Source: Microvirga vignae | Lineage (GTDB): Bacteria; Pseudomonadota; Alphaproteobacteria; Rhizobiales; Beijerinckiaceae | Reading direction: 5' to 3' | DNA: 64,000 nucleotides | NCBI RefSeq assembly: GCF_001017175.1 | Contig: NZ_LCYG01000060.1 | Span: 60,629-124,628 of the forward strand | Part shown: positions 14,472 through 22,676 of the stretch, piece after piece | How the letters are laid out: each line of letters starts with the position of its first letter | Numbering within the stretch: position 1 is the stretch's first letter | Program-made: the position numbers and the translations under genes | The notes under the pieces: model-generated | The model's input: the letters and a program-made list of their open reading frames with translations, nothing else | Database searches by the model: none | What the model was told of the DNA's origin: nothing

Positions 14472-17225
14472 TCAATTGAGGAGCTCCATGATGAGTTGAG
14501 CCGGCTGTGGGCGACCCAGACCGTAACCCTGGCCTTCCTGGCATCCGAGTTCCTGGAGCACGCGGATCTGATCCGGTGTCTCCAGCCCCTCGGCGATCAA
14601 GCGAATTCCAAGGCTTCGACCCAGGGCGACAATAGCCTGCACGATGGCCATCGCCTCCACATCGTCCGGAACGCCGAGGACGAAAGAACGATCGATCTTG
14701 ATGGCATCGATAGGGAATTTCCGCAGATAGCTGAGCGCGGAGTAGCCGGTCCCAAAATCATCGAGAGCAAAGCCAATTCCGGAAGACTTCAACTCGTCGA
14801 TGGCGCTGCGGACCGCACCGCACTCCTGAACGAAGAGCGACTCGGTAAGCTCAAGCATCAGCCGATCCGCTCGCAAGCCCGTATCAGCCAGAACCTTCGT
14901 GACAGACGCGACGAAATTGCCACGTGTGAATTGGACTGGCGACACATTGACTGAAAGCTTAATAGGCTGAGGCCAGCGAGCGGCCTCGCGGCATGCCTCG
15001 TACAATACCCACTCGCCAAGCGCTTCCATCATGCCGACTTCCTCGGCAATGGGGATAAACTCGTTGGGTGGCACCATTCCGCGCTCCGGATGAGGCCAGC
15101 GCAGAAGCGCCTCAACACCAATGAGCTTTCGACTGCCGAGGTCGAATTGCGGCTGGTAGACCACTTGGAATTCCTGTCGCGCCAGGGCGTCCCAAAGCTC
15201 CATCTCCAGCTTTTGTCTGGTCCGCAGTTCCGCTTCCATCGAAGATTCGTAGAAGCAATGAAGCCCGCGTCCAGCCTTCTTTGCCCGGTAGAGCGCCGCA
15301 TCCGCCCGTTTCAGGATGACATCGGGACCGCTTGCCGTTTCATCAATCGCTGCAATGCCGACGCTGACGCCAATCGTCAGACGATTGCCATTGATTTCGT
15401 AAGGATCGCCGATTTGTTCGATCAGTCGCCGCGCGAGAGTTTGGAGATCCTCCTTCGCAATCGGCTCACGCCAGAGCACGGCAAACTCGTCTCCGCCGAA
15501 GCGTGCAAAAACATGCGGAGGCGGAACAAGTTCGAGCCCACGACGACCAGCGGCCTGCAGCAAGAGGTCCCCAGTTCCATGCCCGAAGGTATCGTTGACC
15601 GTCTTGAAGCGATCGAGATCGAAGTACAGAACAGCTCCGGAAGACGCTCCTGCAGTTTTTTCTTTCAATACTTCATGCAGGCTCTCCGTGAAGTGGTTGC
15701 GATTGGGTAGTCCGGTCAGCGTGTCATAGTGAGCGAGATATGCCAGACGCTGCTCGGCACGCCTGCGTTCGGTGATATCACGGAAGCTCAGACAAACGAA
15801 GAAGCGGCCCGCAGGTCTGCCACCGGTCGTGTCTACGTTCTCATGGAGACGCGAGGGAGTGACGACATATTCGAGCACCCGCTCGTCGGTGCCGCCATCC
15901 TGCAGGTGCAGCTGACGCGGCGCAGATCCGCGCCATTCTCCCTGGGCGCAGTCCGAGATGGCGTTTCTCATCGCCAGCAACATTTCAGCCGGTGCTAGTT
16001 CTTTGACAGGAAGTCCGATCCAGTTCCGGCGGTGTCCCGGTTTAAGAATCTGTGCGGCGGAGCGGCTGATCGACTGGATGGCTCCTTCGTCATCGACCAC
16101 GATGATGCCGTCGAAATTGTCTGAAACGACTTGGTCGAGCACAATCTTCAGATTCTGACGCTCCGTGTTTGAAAGAACGAGGAGAATACGACGCAGGTCA
16201 ATCTCCCGTCCGACCGTAACCGCCATGAAGCCTAGAACAGCGACATGCCAAGCTGAGGTATCGAGCGCAACCGTGTGCAAGACCTGCAGGGCGCCGGCGC
16301 AGATTTCCACCAGAGCGGCACAGCCGATCAGGGTCAGGAGAACGTGGTGCCATTTGGAGCCTCTTGCCGCCCAAACCAGAACCGCCAGCACGATCAAGCC
16401 GACGACTGCGATCCTTTGCTCCGTTTCATCAAGCGCCCGTCCCTGCGCGATCGTCTCCGCACTGATGGCCTGGAGAAGCGAACCGGAGATCAGACCATAA
16501 TGTGGCACCTGGAAGACGTCGCGCAGCTCGATCGCACCAGCGCCGACGATCACTTTCTTTCCCCTCAAGCGCTGAGCCTCGATACGCCCTTGCAGAAGAT
16601 CGATGACCGAGATGCGGTCAATCTCACTTGCCGAAATGCTGAAGTCGATGATGAATGAACCAGTGTTCGGGGAGACGCCTCCGTAGAGCGTGGCAAGCGA
16701 CGGCAGAAGCTTCCCATCGATCATGGCACCATAGGGATAGCGCCGAACATGCCCGTCGGGATCCAGCTCTATATTGACGGTAGCAAGCCAGGCGTGGTCC
16801 CGAAAGCGGACGAGCGGCTGACTGGCGATGGTGCGGCCATCTTGGATGTCCGACGACCCAGGCTGGGTGAACGTGGCGAGGATAACCGAGCTTTTCGCAC
16901 TTCGCAGAGCGGCTTCGAGAGCGCCGTCATCCGCCTCGTTCGACCGCGCGCTGAAATCGATGTCGAATGCAATTTCGGAAGACTCAAGACGATCGATGGA
17001 CCGGATCAGGTCGGCATGAATGCGCCTGGGCCACGGCCATTCACCGATTTCGGCAATGCTCTTGGCATCGATCTCCACCAGCACGATCCCGCCGGTTGGA
17101 TCCCGGTGAGCGGCAGCAAAGCGGAGTTCCGTCAGCCCATCCTTCAGCGGCTTGAGGACGCCTCCATTGTGAAGCAAGCCTGCAAAGAGAACGATGAAAC
17201 TGATGACGATTGCGTGTCGGAACAC
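14472..17225 (-). CDS. CHASE2-PAS-GGDEF-EAL cyclic-di-GMP signalling protein
   Basis: A 917-residue membrane sensor. An N-terminal transmembrane segment (about 5-22) is followed by a periplasmic CHASE2 domain (about 25-255), two or three transmembrane segments (about 270-345) and a PAS domain (about 360-475). A GGDEF domain follows with intact FGGDEF near residue 575, then an EAL domain with EALLRW near 702, DDFGTGYS near 826 and AEGLET. Both catalytic motifs are intact, so it may make and degrade c-di-GMP. The RxxD inhibitory site normally just before GGDEF is absent (PPPH instead). It follows the FecR gene by 65 bases. Confidence 0.93.
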   Translation of the reverse strand: MFRHAIVISFIVLFAGLLHNGGVLKPLKDGLTELRFAAAHRDPTGGIVLVEIDAKSIAEIGEWPWPRRIHADLIRSIDRLESSEIAFDIDFSARSNEADDGALEAALRSAKSSVILATFTQPGSSDIQDGRTIASQPLVRFRDHAWLATVNIELDPDGHVRRYPYGAMIDGKLLPSLATLYGGVSPNTGSFIIDFSISASEIDRISVIDLLQGRIEAQRLRGKKVIVGAGAIELRDVFQVPHYGLISGSLLQAISAETIAQGRALDETEQRIAVVGLIVLAVLVWAARGSKWHHVLLTLIGCAALVEICAGALQVLHTVALDTSAWHVAVLGFMAVTVGREIDLRRILLVLSNTERQNLKIVLDQVVSDNFDGIIVVDDEGAIQSISRSAAQILKPGHRRNWIGLPVKELAPAEMLLAMRNAISDCAQGEWRGSAPRQLHLQDGGTDERVLEYVVTPSRLHENVDTTGGRPAGRFFVCLSFRDITERRRAEQRLAYLAHYDTLTGLPNRNHFTESLHEVLKEKTAGASSGAVLYFDLDRFKTVNDTFGHGTGDLLLQAAGRRGLELVPPPHVFARFGGDEFAVLWREPIAKEDLQTLARRLIEQIGDPYEINGNRLTIGVSVGIAAIDETASGPDVILKRADAALYRAKKAGRGLHCFYESSMEAELRTRQKLEMELWDALARQEFQVVYQPQFDLGSRKLIGVEALLRWPHPERGMVPPNEFIPIAEEVGMMEALGEWVLYEACREAARWPQPIKLSVNVSPVQFTRGNFVASVTKVLADTGLRADRLMLELTESLFVQECGAVRSAIDELKSSGIGFALDDFGTGYSALSYLRKFPIDAIKIDRSFVLGVPDDVEAMAIVQAIVALGRSLGIRLIAEGLETPDQIRVLQELGCQEGQGYGLGRPQPAQLIMELLN

Positions 17226-17290
17226 GTGTCCCTCACAAGGGAAAGAGAATAAGCCCTGAGCGCCGGCAACCTGACGCGTTGTGGGATACC

Positions 17291-18274
17291 TTAATGTTTT
17301 CCTTTGCCCTCGGAGGAGCCGCCTCCCCCACCGTTGTCTGAGCCTGCGTCGCTCCTGCCGCCGCTATTGCCATTGTCGCTGCCCTTGCCGTTACCGCCTG
17401 CATTGCTGCCGCTGCTGCCGCTGCTGCCGCTTCCACCAGCGCCGTTGCCGTTGTTACCGCCATTGCCGGAACCGCCTGCGTTGCCGCCGCCATTATCTGC
17501 GCCTTTGCCGCCGCCGTTCCCGTTGCCGCCTGCATTGCCGCCTGAACCGCTGGATCCGGAACTGCCCTTGCCGCCACTGTTGCCGACGCCCGTGCCGTCA
17601 GAATTGTTCGAGGGATTGCCTGTGCCGGATTTGCTGCCGGATTTGCCCTTCGTTCCGGTGTCCTCATCATCAGAGTTCTGGGACCGTCCCCTCCTGACCT
17701 CTGGAGTATCGCTTGCCCCAGTCACTCGAAGACCGCGCCCTTCCGGCCCACCGACAATGGCTTTCTGACCGGGGCCGACATCTGCTGATGCACCAGTCTT
17801 CAGATCGGAAACCTCCACCAATCCACGCGCAACCTGCACGTCCGCGCCGCCCCTGGACACGGAGACCGTGAAGTGCGTTCCTTTCACGACAGCTGCCAGA
17901 AGCGGGGTTTTCACCGAGAAATGCCTGACGTTGCGTTTCTCAACCTCAAGTTCGATCCGCCCCACCTGCTGCCGGATCGTCGTGCTCGTGCCGAAGAACG
18001 TGTAGGATTGCGGCGTGATCACCGTATTGGGGCTCACCAGAATGCTCTCAGCTCCCCGCTCCAATTGAGCGCGGGCATTGTGGCTCGTCGAGAAAGTCGC
18101 CCCATCCGGAACCGTCATTCCGGTCGTCGCTCTGGCAACCGGTGCATTCGGGTTAGAGATCCACGCCTCGCCCGAGACCTTAACAATCACCCAATCCTCC
18201 GCCAGTGCGGGAGCCGCACTCAAGAGCAGAAGAAGGGGAAAGATGAACGGGCGGCGCAGCGGGATCAGCATCAT
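17291..18274 (-). CDS. FecR-domain secreted protein with Gly/Ser/Asn-rich tail
   Basis: I start it at the ATG pair at 18274/18271, which gives a signal peptide (RRPFIFPLLLLL, cleavage after PALA); upstream in-frame codons to 18409 lack such a feature. The mature part has a FecR domain (about residues 40-190 of a 327-residue protein; VGRIELEVEKR, FSVKTPLLAAVVKGTHFTV). The last 115 residues are almost only Gly, Ser, Asn, Lys and Asp. FecR-type periplasmic proteins are often encoded beside CHASE2 sensors, as here, so it may present a signal to the downstream cyclase; this is inference. Confidence 0.85.
   Translation of the reverse strand: MMLIPLRRPFIFPLLLLLSAAPALAEDWVIVKVSGEAWISNPNAPVARATTGMTVPDGATFSTSHNARAQLERGAESILVSPNTVITPQSYTFFGTSTTIRQQVGRIELEVEKRNVRHFSVKTPLLAAVVKGTHFTVSVSRGGADVQVARGLVEVSDLKTGASADVGPGQKAIVGGPEGRGLRVTGASDTPEVRRGRSQNSDDEDTGTKGKSGSKSGTGNPSNNSDGTGVGNSGGKGSSGSSGSGGNAGGNGNGGGKGADNGGGNAGGSGNGGNNGNGAGGSGSSGSSGSNAGGNGKGSDNGNSGGRSDAGSDNGGGGGSSEGKGKH
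17294..17638 (-). repeat. low-complexity Gly/Asn/Ser-coding tract
   Basis: This tract encodes the last 115 residues of the FecR protein through irregular GGC/AAC/AGC codon runs (GGNGNGGG, GSSGSSGS). Simple short-period repetition of this kind is prone to slippage and length variation between strains. Confidence 0.85.
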
Positions 18275-18628
18275 GACAGGGGCGGCAATCGTTATGGATA
18301 GAATAAAGGCAATATCTTTGACCCGATAATCAACAATATAACATACAGCTCTTCCTGTCGATTCGGAATCCCGCCGATTGCGAGCGCCTCGGAATGCGTT
18401 CTCGCTCACGCATCTCGCGCCGCTACGATACCTACATGCCCAAAGGTAAGTAAGAGGATAAAACTAAATTACAGGAAGCCTACAAAATACGCCGTGCATG
18501 CCGCCGCATCACTGCTGGTTCTCGAGATTTCAGCGTCGGAGCGAAATAAAAGCCGGTCGGTTCGGTAACGTCGGTGAACGGAGCGGCGCTGGAATGGAGA
18601 GATACGACAGGAGGGAGGATTCGCAGAG

Positions 18629-19249
18629 TCAGCCGGCCTGAGCGATGCCGCGGCAGTGAAAGCCGATCACGCGCGGAGCTCCGCCCAGATAGTATTCCTC
18701 CATATCCTGGATGGAAAAACCGGCTTGCTGGAGCAGTTTTGCGACTGGGCGCGTGAGATTGCAGCCAACCGCCAGTGAGCGCCAGATCGGATTGAGTCGA
18801 TACTGCCAGCGCGCCACGTCCTCCTCCGGCGACAGCCCATGCTCGAGGAAGAGCACCCTGCCCTCGGGCTTGAGAACGCGCCGGATCTCCTTGAGCGCCT
18901 GCTCGGGATCGTCGACCGAACACAGCGTATAGGTGATCACGGCCGTATCGATGGATACATCCCTCAGGGGCAGCGCCTCGGCTGGAGCACGGACGATCTC
19001 AAGAGGAACCGGGCTGTTGCGATGCCGCGTTTCACCGAGGTGAAGGAAGGCATCGTTCGGATCGACCCCGATGACCTTCGTCACGTTCAAGGGATTGTAG
19101 AACTGTAGGTTCAGACCCGGTCCCATGCCGATTTCGAGCACCACACCGCATGCGAGAGGGATGACCCGCTCCCGTTCCGCCGCGATGTCATCCATCGCGC
19201 AAAGGCAGCTGACGATTTTGGGTCCGATATAGCGAGAATACAGGCTCAT
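18629..19249 (-). CDS. class I SAM-dependent methyltransferase
   Basis: A 206-residue Methyltransf_11-type enzyme. Motif I is LEIGMGPG near residue 37, the acidic residue of motif II is in GVDPND, and motif III-like segments ITYTLCSVDDPEQALKEIRRVLKPEGRVLFLEHG are clear. The family resembles METTL7/UbiE-like enzymes; the substrate cannot be told. It is followed by 219 bases (18410-18628) without a gene, and is preceded on the same strand by the DUF1127 gene 45 bases upstream. Confidence 0.87.
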   Translation of the reverse strand: MSLYSRYIGPKIVSCLCAMDDIAAERERVIPLACGVVLEIGMGPGLNLQFYNPLNVTKVIGVDPNDAFLHLGETRHRNSPVPLEIVRAPAEALPLRDVSIDTAVITYTLCSVDDPEQALKEIRRVLKPEGRVLFLEHGLSPEEDVARWQYRLNPIWRSLAVGCNLTRPVAKLLQQAGFSIQDMEEYYLGGAPRVIGFHCRGIAQAG

Positions 19250-19294
19250 CTTCGTTCTTTCGCGAGAAGGCGCGTCTGGAAAGGGTCGCGAGCA

Positions 19295-19522
19295 TTAACG
19301 CCCTGCGCCGCGCCAGCCGTGATAGACGTCGAAGGGTTCGAGCCCGATGTCCTGCAGCATGCGCTCATCGAGCTGCCGGCGATCCCGCTCATGGGCAGCG
19401 GCCTCTTTCATCAGCGCAACGAAATAGCGGATGGATTCGGTGGTACTCGCAATGACGGCTCGCGCAATCCAACCTGACTGCGAGATCATCGAACCGTTCA
19501 GTGAAGCAGTGTTCTGCATCAT
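19295..19522 (-). CDS. DUF1127 small protein (YjiS-like)
   Basis: A 75-residue protein ending in the DUF1127 motif (DRRQLDERMLQDIGLEPFDVY). Such proteins are common in Rhizobiales; some members act in RNA turnover or in phosphate and carbon regulation. The N-terminal 40 residues are variable. It lies directly upstream of the methyltransferase gene on the same strand. Confidence 0.82.
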   Translation of the reverse strand: MMQNTASLNGSMISQSGWIARAVIASTTESIRYFVALMKEAAAHERDRRQLDERMLQDIGLEPFDVYHGWRGAGR

Positions 19523-19704
19523 GGCATGCCTCCCAGCACTTTTGATGCTAGACTGGACCAGATCGAGGTCCGACCCTTGACGCTAAGGGCAGGCATTCCC
19601 GGCCATTATCGTCACGATGGATGATGCGCGGCTCGGAGCCCCTCTTCTGTGACCTTGATCACATTGCACTCGATGCCCCGTCATCCTTGAAGAAGGGCCT
19701 CTCC

Positions 19705-20406
19705 ATGGCTGGACCGCACAACCTGGCGCTTCTGCTCAAGGCCAATCCCTTCTTCGCAGGTCTTGGTGACGACGCCATCGAAGCCGTCGCGGTGCTGTGC
19801 GTGTCGCGGCACCTCGATCCAGGAGAGACGCTTTTTCTCAAAGGGGATCCGGGCGATGCGCTCTATGCCGTGCGTCGCGGGCAAATCCGCATCGCGACGG
19901 GGAGCTCTTCCGGCAGACGTCTGACGCTCAATCTCCTCGGTCCGGGCGATGTTTTCGGCGAGGTTGCCCTTCTTGACGGCCGCCCGCGAACCGCCGATGC
20001 GGTGGCGGTGGAGCCGACGGAGCTCTATACAGTCCTTCGGCGCGACTTCTTCGACCTTCTCGAAAGGCGCCCCTCCGTCGCGATCCGGATCATCGAACTC
20101 TTGTGCGAGCGCATTCGCTGGATGAGCGAGCAAATGGAGGAACGTGCGCTGCTGCCGCTGGAAACCCGGCTTGCCCATCGTCTCGTTGCGCTCAGCGAAG
20201 ATTACGGCTGCGAGCTGCATGTCAGCCAGGAGGAGCTCGCCGTTTTCGTCGGTGCAAGCCGTGAAAGCGTGAACCGGCAGCTTCAGGATTGGCGCCGTCG
20301 CGGCTGGGTGGAGTTGAGCCGTAACCGCATTCGCGTGCTCCATCCGTCCTATCTGTATCGTTCGCATGAGAGCGACGGGGATCTTGCGGCGCGAGATCCC
20401 GTGTGA
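19705..20406 (+). CDS. Crp/Fnr-family transcriptional regulator
   Basis: From the ATG at 19705 (MAGPHNLALLL; AGAAGGG motif 7 bases upstream) the protein has 233 residues. An N-terminal cNMP-binding domain (about 8-125) contains FGEVALLDGRPRTA, close to the cAMP phosphate-binding cassette of Crp. A C-terminal HTH_CRP domain (about 150-220, VSQEELAVFVGASRESVNRQLQ) follows. No Fnr-type cysteine cluster is present, so it is not an oxygen sensor of that kind. A receiver-adenylate cyclase lies 6.3 kb downstream, a possible source of its ligand. Confidence 0.9.
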   Translation: MAGPHNLALLLKANPFFAGLGDDAIEAVAVLCVSRHLDPGETLFLKGDPGDALYAVRRGQIRIATGSSSGRRLTLNLLGPGDVFGEVALLDGRPRTADAVAVEPTELYTVLRRDFFDLLERRPSVAIRIIELLCERIRWMSEQMEERALLPLETRLAHRLVALSEDYGCELHVSQEELAVFVGASRESVNRQLQDWRRRGWVELSRNRIRVLHPSYLYRSHESDGDLAARDPV

Positions 20407-20473
20407 TCCGCATCACAGAACGGAACGCCTTCTTCATTCAAAATCCTAGCATGGTTTTGAGGGGAGAAGAACC

Positions 20474-21430
20474 ATGGCCTTGTATCGATCGAACCTGCCG
20501 CAACTCTCCGGCGGAGACTTCCTCACCGATGGCGGCCTGGAAACAACCCTGGTCTTTCATCACGGCATCGATCTGCCCTGCTTTGCGGCCTTTCCTCTCA
20601 TCATGAACGAGGACGGACGCGAGACGCTGAGAGCCTACTTCAAACCCTATCTCGAAACCGCCCAGGAACGGAACATCGGCTTCATCCTCGACACGGTCAC
20701 ATGGCGCACCAATGCCGATTGGGGCGAGAAGCTCGGCTATTCGGCAGAAGCTCTCGCCGATGTTCAGCGCAGATCCGTGGCCTTCGCCTGCGAACTGCGC
20801 GAGGCCTACGCCACGGACCGTACGCCTGTCGTCATCAATGGTGTCCTGGGCCCCCGCGGCGACGGATACAAGGCCGAGAACCGCATGAGCCCGAGGGAAG
20901 CAGAGCGTTACCACGCGCCTCAGATCGAGGTCTTTCACGACACGCAGGCCGATATGGCGAGTGCGATAACGCTGGCCTATCCGGAAGAGGCCATCGGAAT
21001 CGTGCGGACTGCACAGAGCCGTGACCTTCCTGTGGTCATCTCCTTTACGCTGGAAACAGATGGCCGCCTGCCGTCCGGAGACACGCTGCAGGAGGCGATC
21101 GAACGAGTGGACGCGGCCACCGGTTCGGGTCCGATCTACTACATGATCAACTGTGCGCACCCGACGCATTTCGAAAGCACCGTGGCGACAGGGGATACGT
21201 GGCTTAAGCGGATCAAAGGCATCAGGGCTAATGCCTCCGCCCTGAGCCATGCCGAACTCGATGCAGCCACCGAGTTGGATGCGGGCGATCCGCTTGTGCT
21301 CGGGCGTCACTATCAATCGCTGCGCCAGAGGATGACGCAGCTTTGTGTCTTGGGAGGATGCTGCGGAACGGACCACCGCCACATCGTTGCCATTTGCGAG
21401 GCCTGCAATCCGCGCTCCGGGCTCGCCTAA
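20474..21430 (+). CDS. homocysteine S-methyltransferase family protein
   Basis: A 318-residue TIM-barrel enzyme with a strong purine-rich ribosome-binding site (GAGGGGAGAAG). The zinc-binding cysteines are visible in NCAHP (about residue 220) and GGCCGT (about 297). The N-terminus (LTDGGLETTLVF) fits the MmuM/betaine-homocysteine-type family. It transfers a methyl group from a donor such as S-methylmethionine to homocysteine; the donor is not evident. It starts 67 bases after the Crp gene. Confidence 0.88.
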   Translation: MALYRSNLPQLSGGDFLTDGGLETTLVFHHGIDLPCFAAFPLIMNEDGRETLRAYFKPYLETAQERNIGFILDTVTWRTNADWGEKLGYSAEALADVQRRSVAFACELREAYATDRTPVVINGVLGPRGDGYKAENRMSPREAERYHAPQIEVFHDTQADMASAITLAYPEEAIGIVRTAQSRDLPVVISFTLETDGRLPSGDTLQEAIERVDAATGSGPIYYMINCAHPTHFESTVATGDTWLKRIKGIRANASALSHAELDAATELDAGDPLVLGRHYQSLRQRMTQLCVLGGCCGTDHRHIVAICEACNPRSGLA

Positions 21431-21517
21431 AGCCATGCACGAAAACTGCGAAAGGTTTCGTAAGTCCTGATGATCCGTTCAGCTCCGATACCGATCAAGA
21501 AGCGCTATATCAAAACT

Positions 21518-21531
21518 ACCCCTTAAGGGGT
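21518..21531. promoter_or_regulatory. 14-bp perfect palindrome upstream of the signalling operon
   Basis: ACCCCTTAAGGGGT is a perfect inverted repeat 153 bases before the ATG of the binding-protein/kinase operon, in the 253-base gap after the methyltransferase. It resembles sites of LuxR/NarL-type response regulators in general form. Which protein binds is unknown. The rest of the gap shows no gene. Confidence 0.45.
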
Positions 21532-21683
21532 GTGATCACGCAAAAGAGTTGGGAGCAGCGGTTTCGGGGCATAGTATGGTTCGAGAAGCGAAACTCACAA
21601 GCAAGGCATAAGCCCGCGGCACAATGTGAGAAGGACAAGTGTCCGCCAACGGCAGTCGAACGTTCACACGATCGGATTATGCC

Positions 21684-22676
21684 ATGTCACGACGTTTCGA
21701 GCATGCAGGATTTCGGATGTGGAGAGCAGCGCTCGTCCGCATCCTTGTCTGCGCCTTGGCTGTTCTTCCTGCAACCGAAGGCGCTCAAGCGCAGGAAGCG
21801 TCGAAGAAGGTGCTGCACATCGATTCCTACCACGCAGGCAACGAGTGGAACGACCGGATCGTGGCGGCTCTCCGGGAGACGCTGACGGGCAAGGATATCG
21901 AGCTGCGCGTGTTTCACATGGACACGAAGCGACGCCCGTCCGACAGCGACATCCGGGCCTCTGCCCTGGAGGCCAAGCGTATCATCGACGAGTTCAAGCC
22001 CGATGTCATCACGACCAGTGACGACCCCGCCGCGCAGCACCTCGTCCAGCCCTATATGCGTGATTCCTCGATCCCGGTCGTCTTCTGCGGCTTGAACTGG
22101 GACGCCTCCACCTATGGCCTGCCCTTCCGCAATACCACGGGCATGGTCGAGGTCTCGCCGATCCCGCAGATCGTGCGGCTGCTGCGAAAGCACGCGCGGG
22201 GGCCGAAGCTCGGCTTTCTGTCCGAGGATACGCAGGTCAAGCGCAAGGAGCTTGCCTATCACGAGCGGCTTTTCGGGATCACCTACGACAAGACTTACTT
22301 CGTAAGAACGCATGCGGCCTGGAAGGAGGCCTTCCTGCAGGCCCAGAAGGAAGTCGACATGCTGATGATCCTCGGCGTCGGAGCCCTGCCCGATTGGAAC
22401 CTCGCCGACGCCACCCGCCTTGCGGAGGAGAAGAGCGAAATCCCGAGCGGGACGGATTTCGAGTGGCTCACCGCCGTCAGCCTCATCGGAGTGGTGAAGA
22501 GCCCGCAGGAACAGGGACGCTGGGTGGGCCAGGCAACGCTTCGCATTCTCGAAGGCGTTCAGCCCAGCGACATTCCTCTTTCATATAATCGCGAAGGCGA
22601 GCTGTTTTTTAACGACAGGATTGCCCGAAAGCTTGGCATCAAGGATTTCCCTCCCCTCGCCAGAGCCGTCCGATGA
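21684..22676 (+). CDS. ABC-type periplasmic substrate-binding protein (ABC_sub_bind family), likely sensory
   Basis: From the ATG at 21684 this is a 330-residue protein with a signal peptide (core RILVCALAVLPATEGAQA, cleavage near residue 37). A periplasmic-binding fold follows, starting KVLHIDSYHAGNEWNDRI. No permease or ATPase gene is nearby. Its stop overlaps the ATG of the histidine kinase (ATGA). This arrangement suggests a ligand-binding accessory protein that signals to the kinase, not a transporter component; that is inference from context. Confidence 0.85.
   Translation: MSRRFEHAGFRMWRAALVRILVCALAVLPATEGAQAQEASKKVLHIDSYHAGNEWNDRIVAALRETLTGKDIELRVFHMDTKRRPSDSDIRASALEAKRIIDEFKPDVITTSDDPAAQHLVQPYMRDSSIPVVFCGLNWDASTYGLPFRNTTGMVEVSPIPQIVRLLRKHARGPKLGFLSEDTQVKRKELAYHERLFGITYDKTYFVRTHAAWKEAFLQAQKEVDMLMILGVGALPDWNLADATRLAEEKSEIPSGTDFEWLTAVSLIGVVKSPQEQGRWVGQATLRILEGVQPSDIPLSYNREGELFFNDRIARKLGIKDFPPLARAVR

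Noticed and set aside
17304..17768. Plus-strand Pro/Leu-rich frame of 154 codons opposite the FecR tail
   Set aside because: It is the complement of the Gly/Asn/Ser repeat tract; composition is explained by the repeat.
18480..18923. Minus-strand frame of 147 codons overlapping the methyltransferase gene's 3' part
   Set aside because: It overlaps the methyltransferase in another frame and is Arg/Ala/Ser-rich without a recognisable fold.
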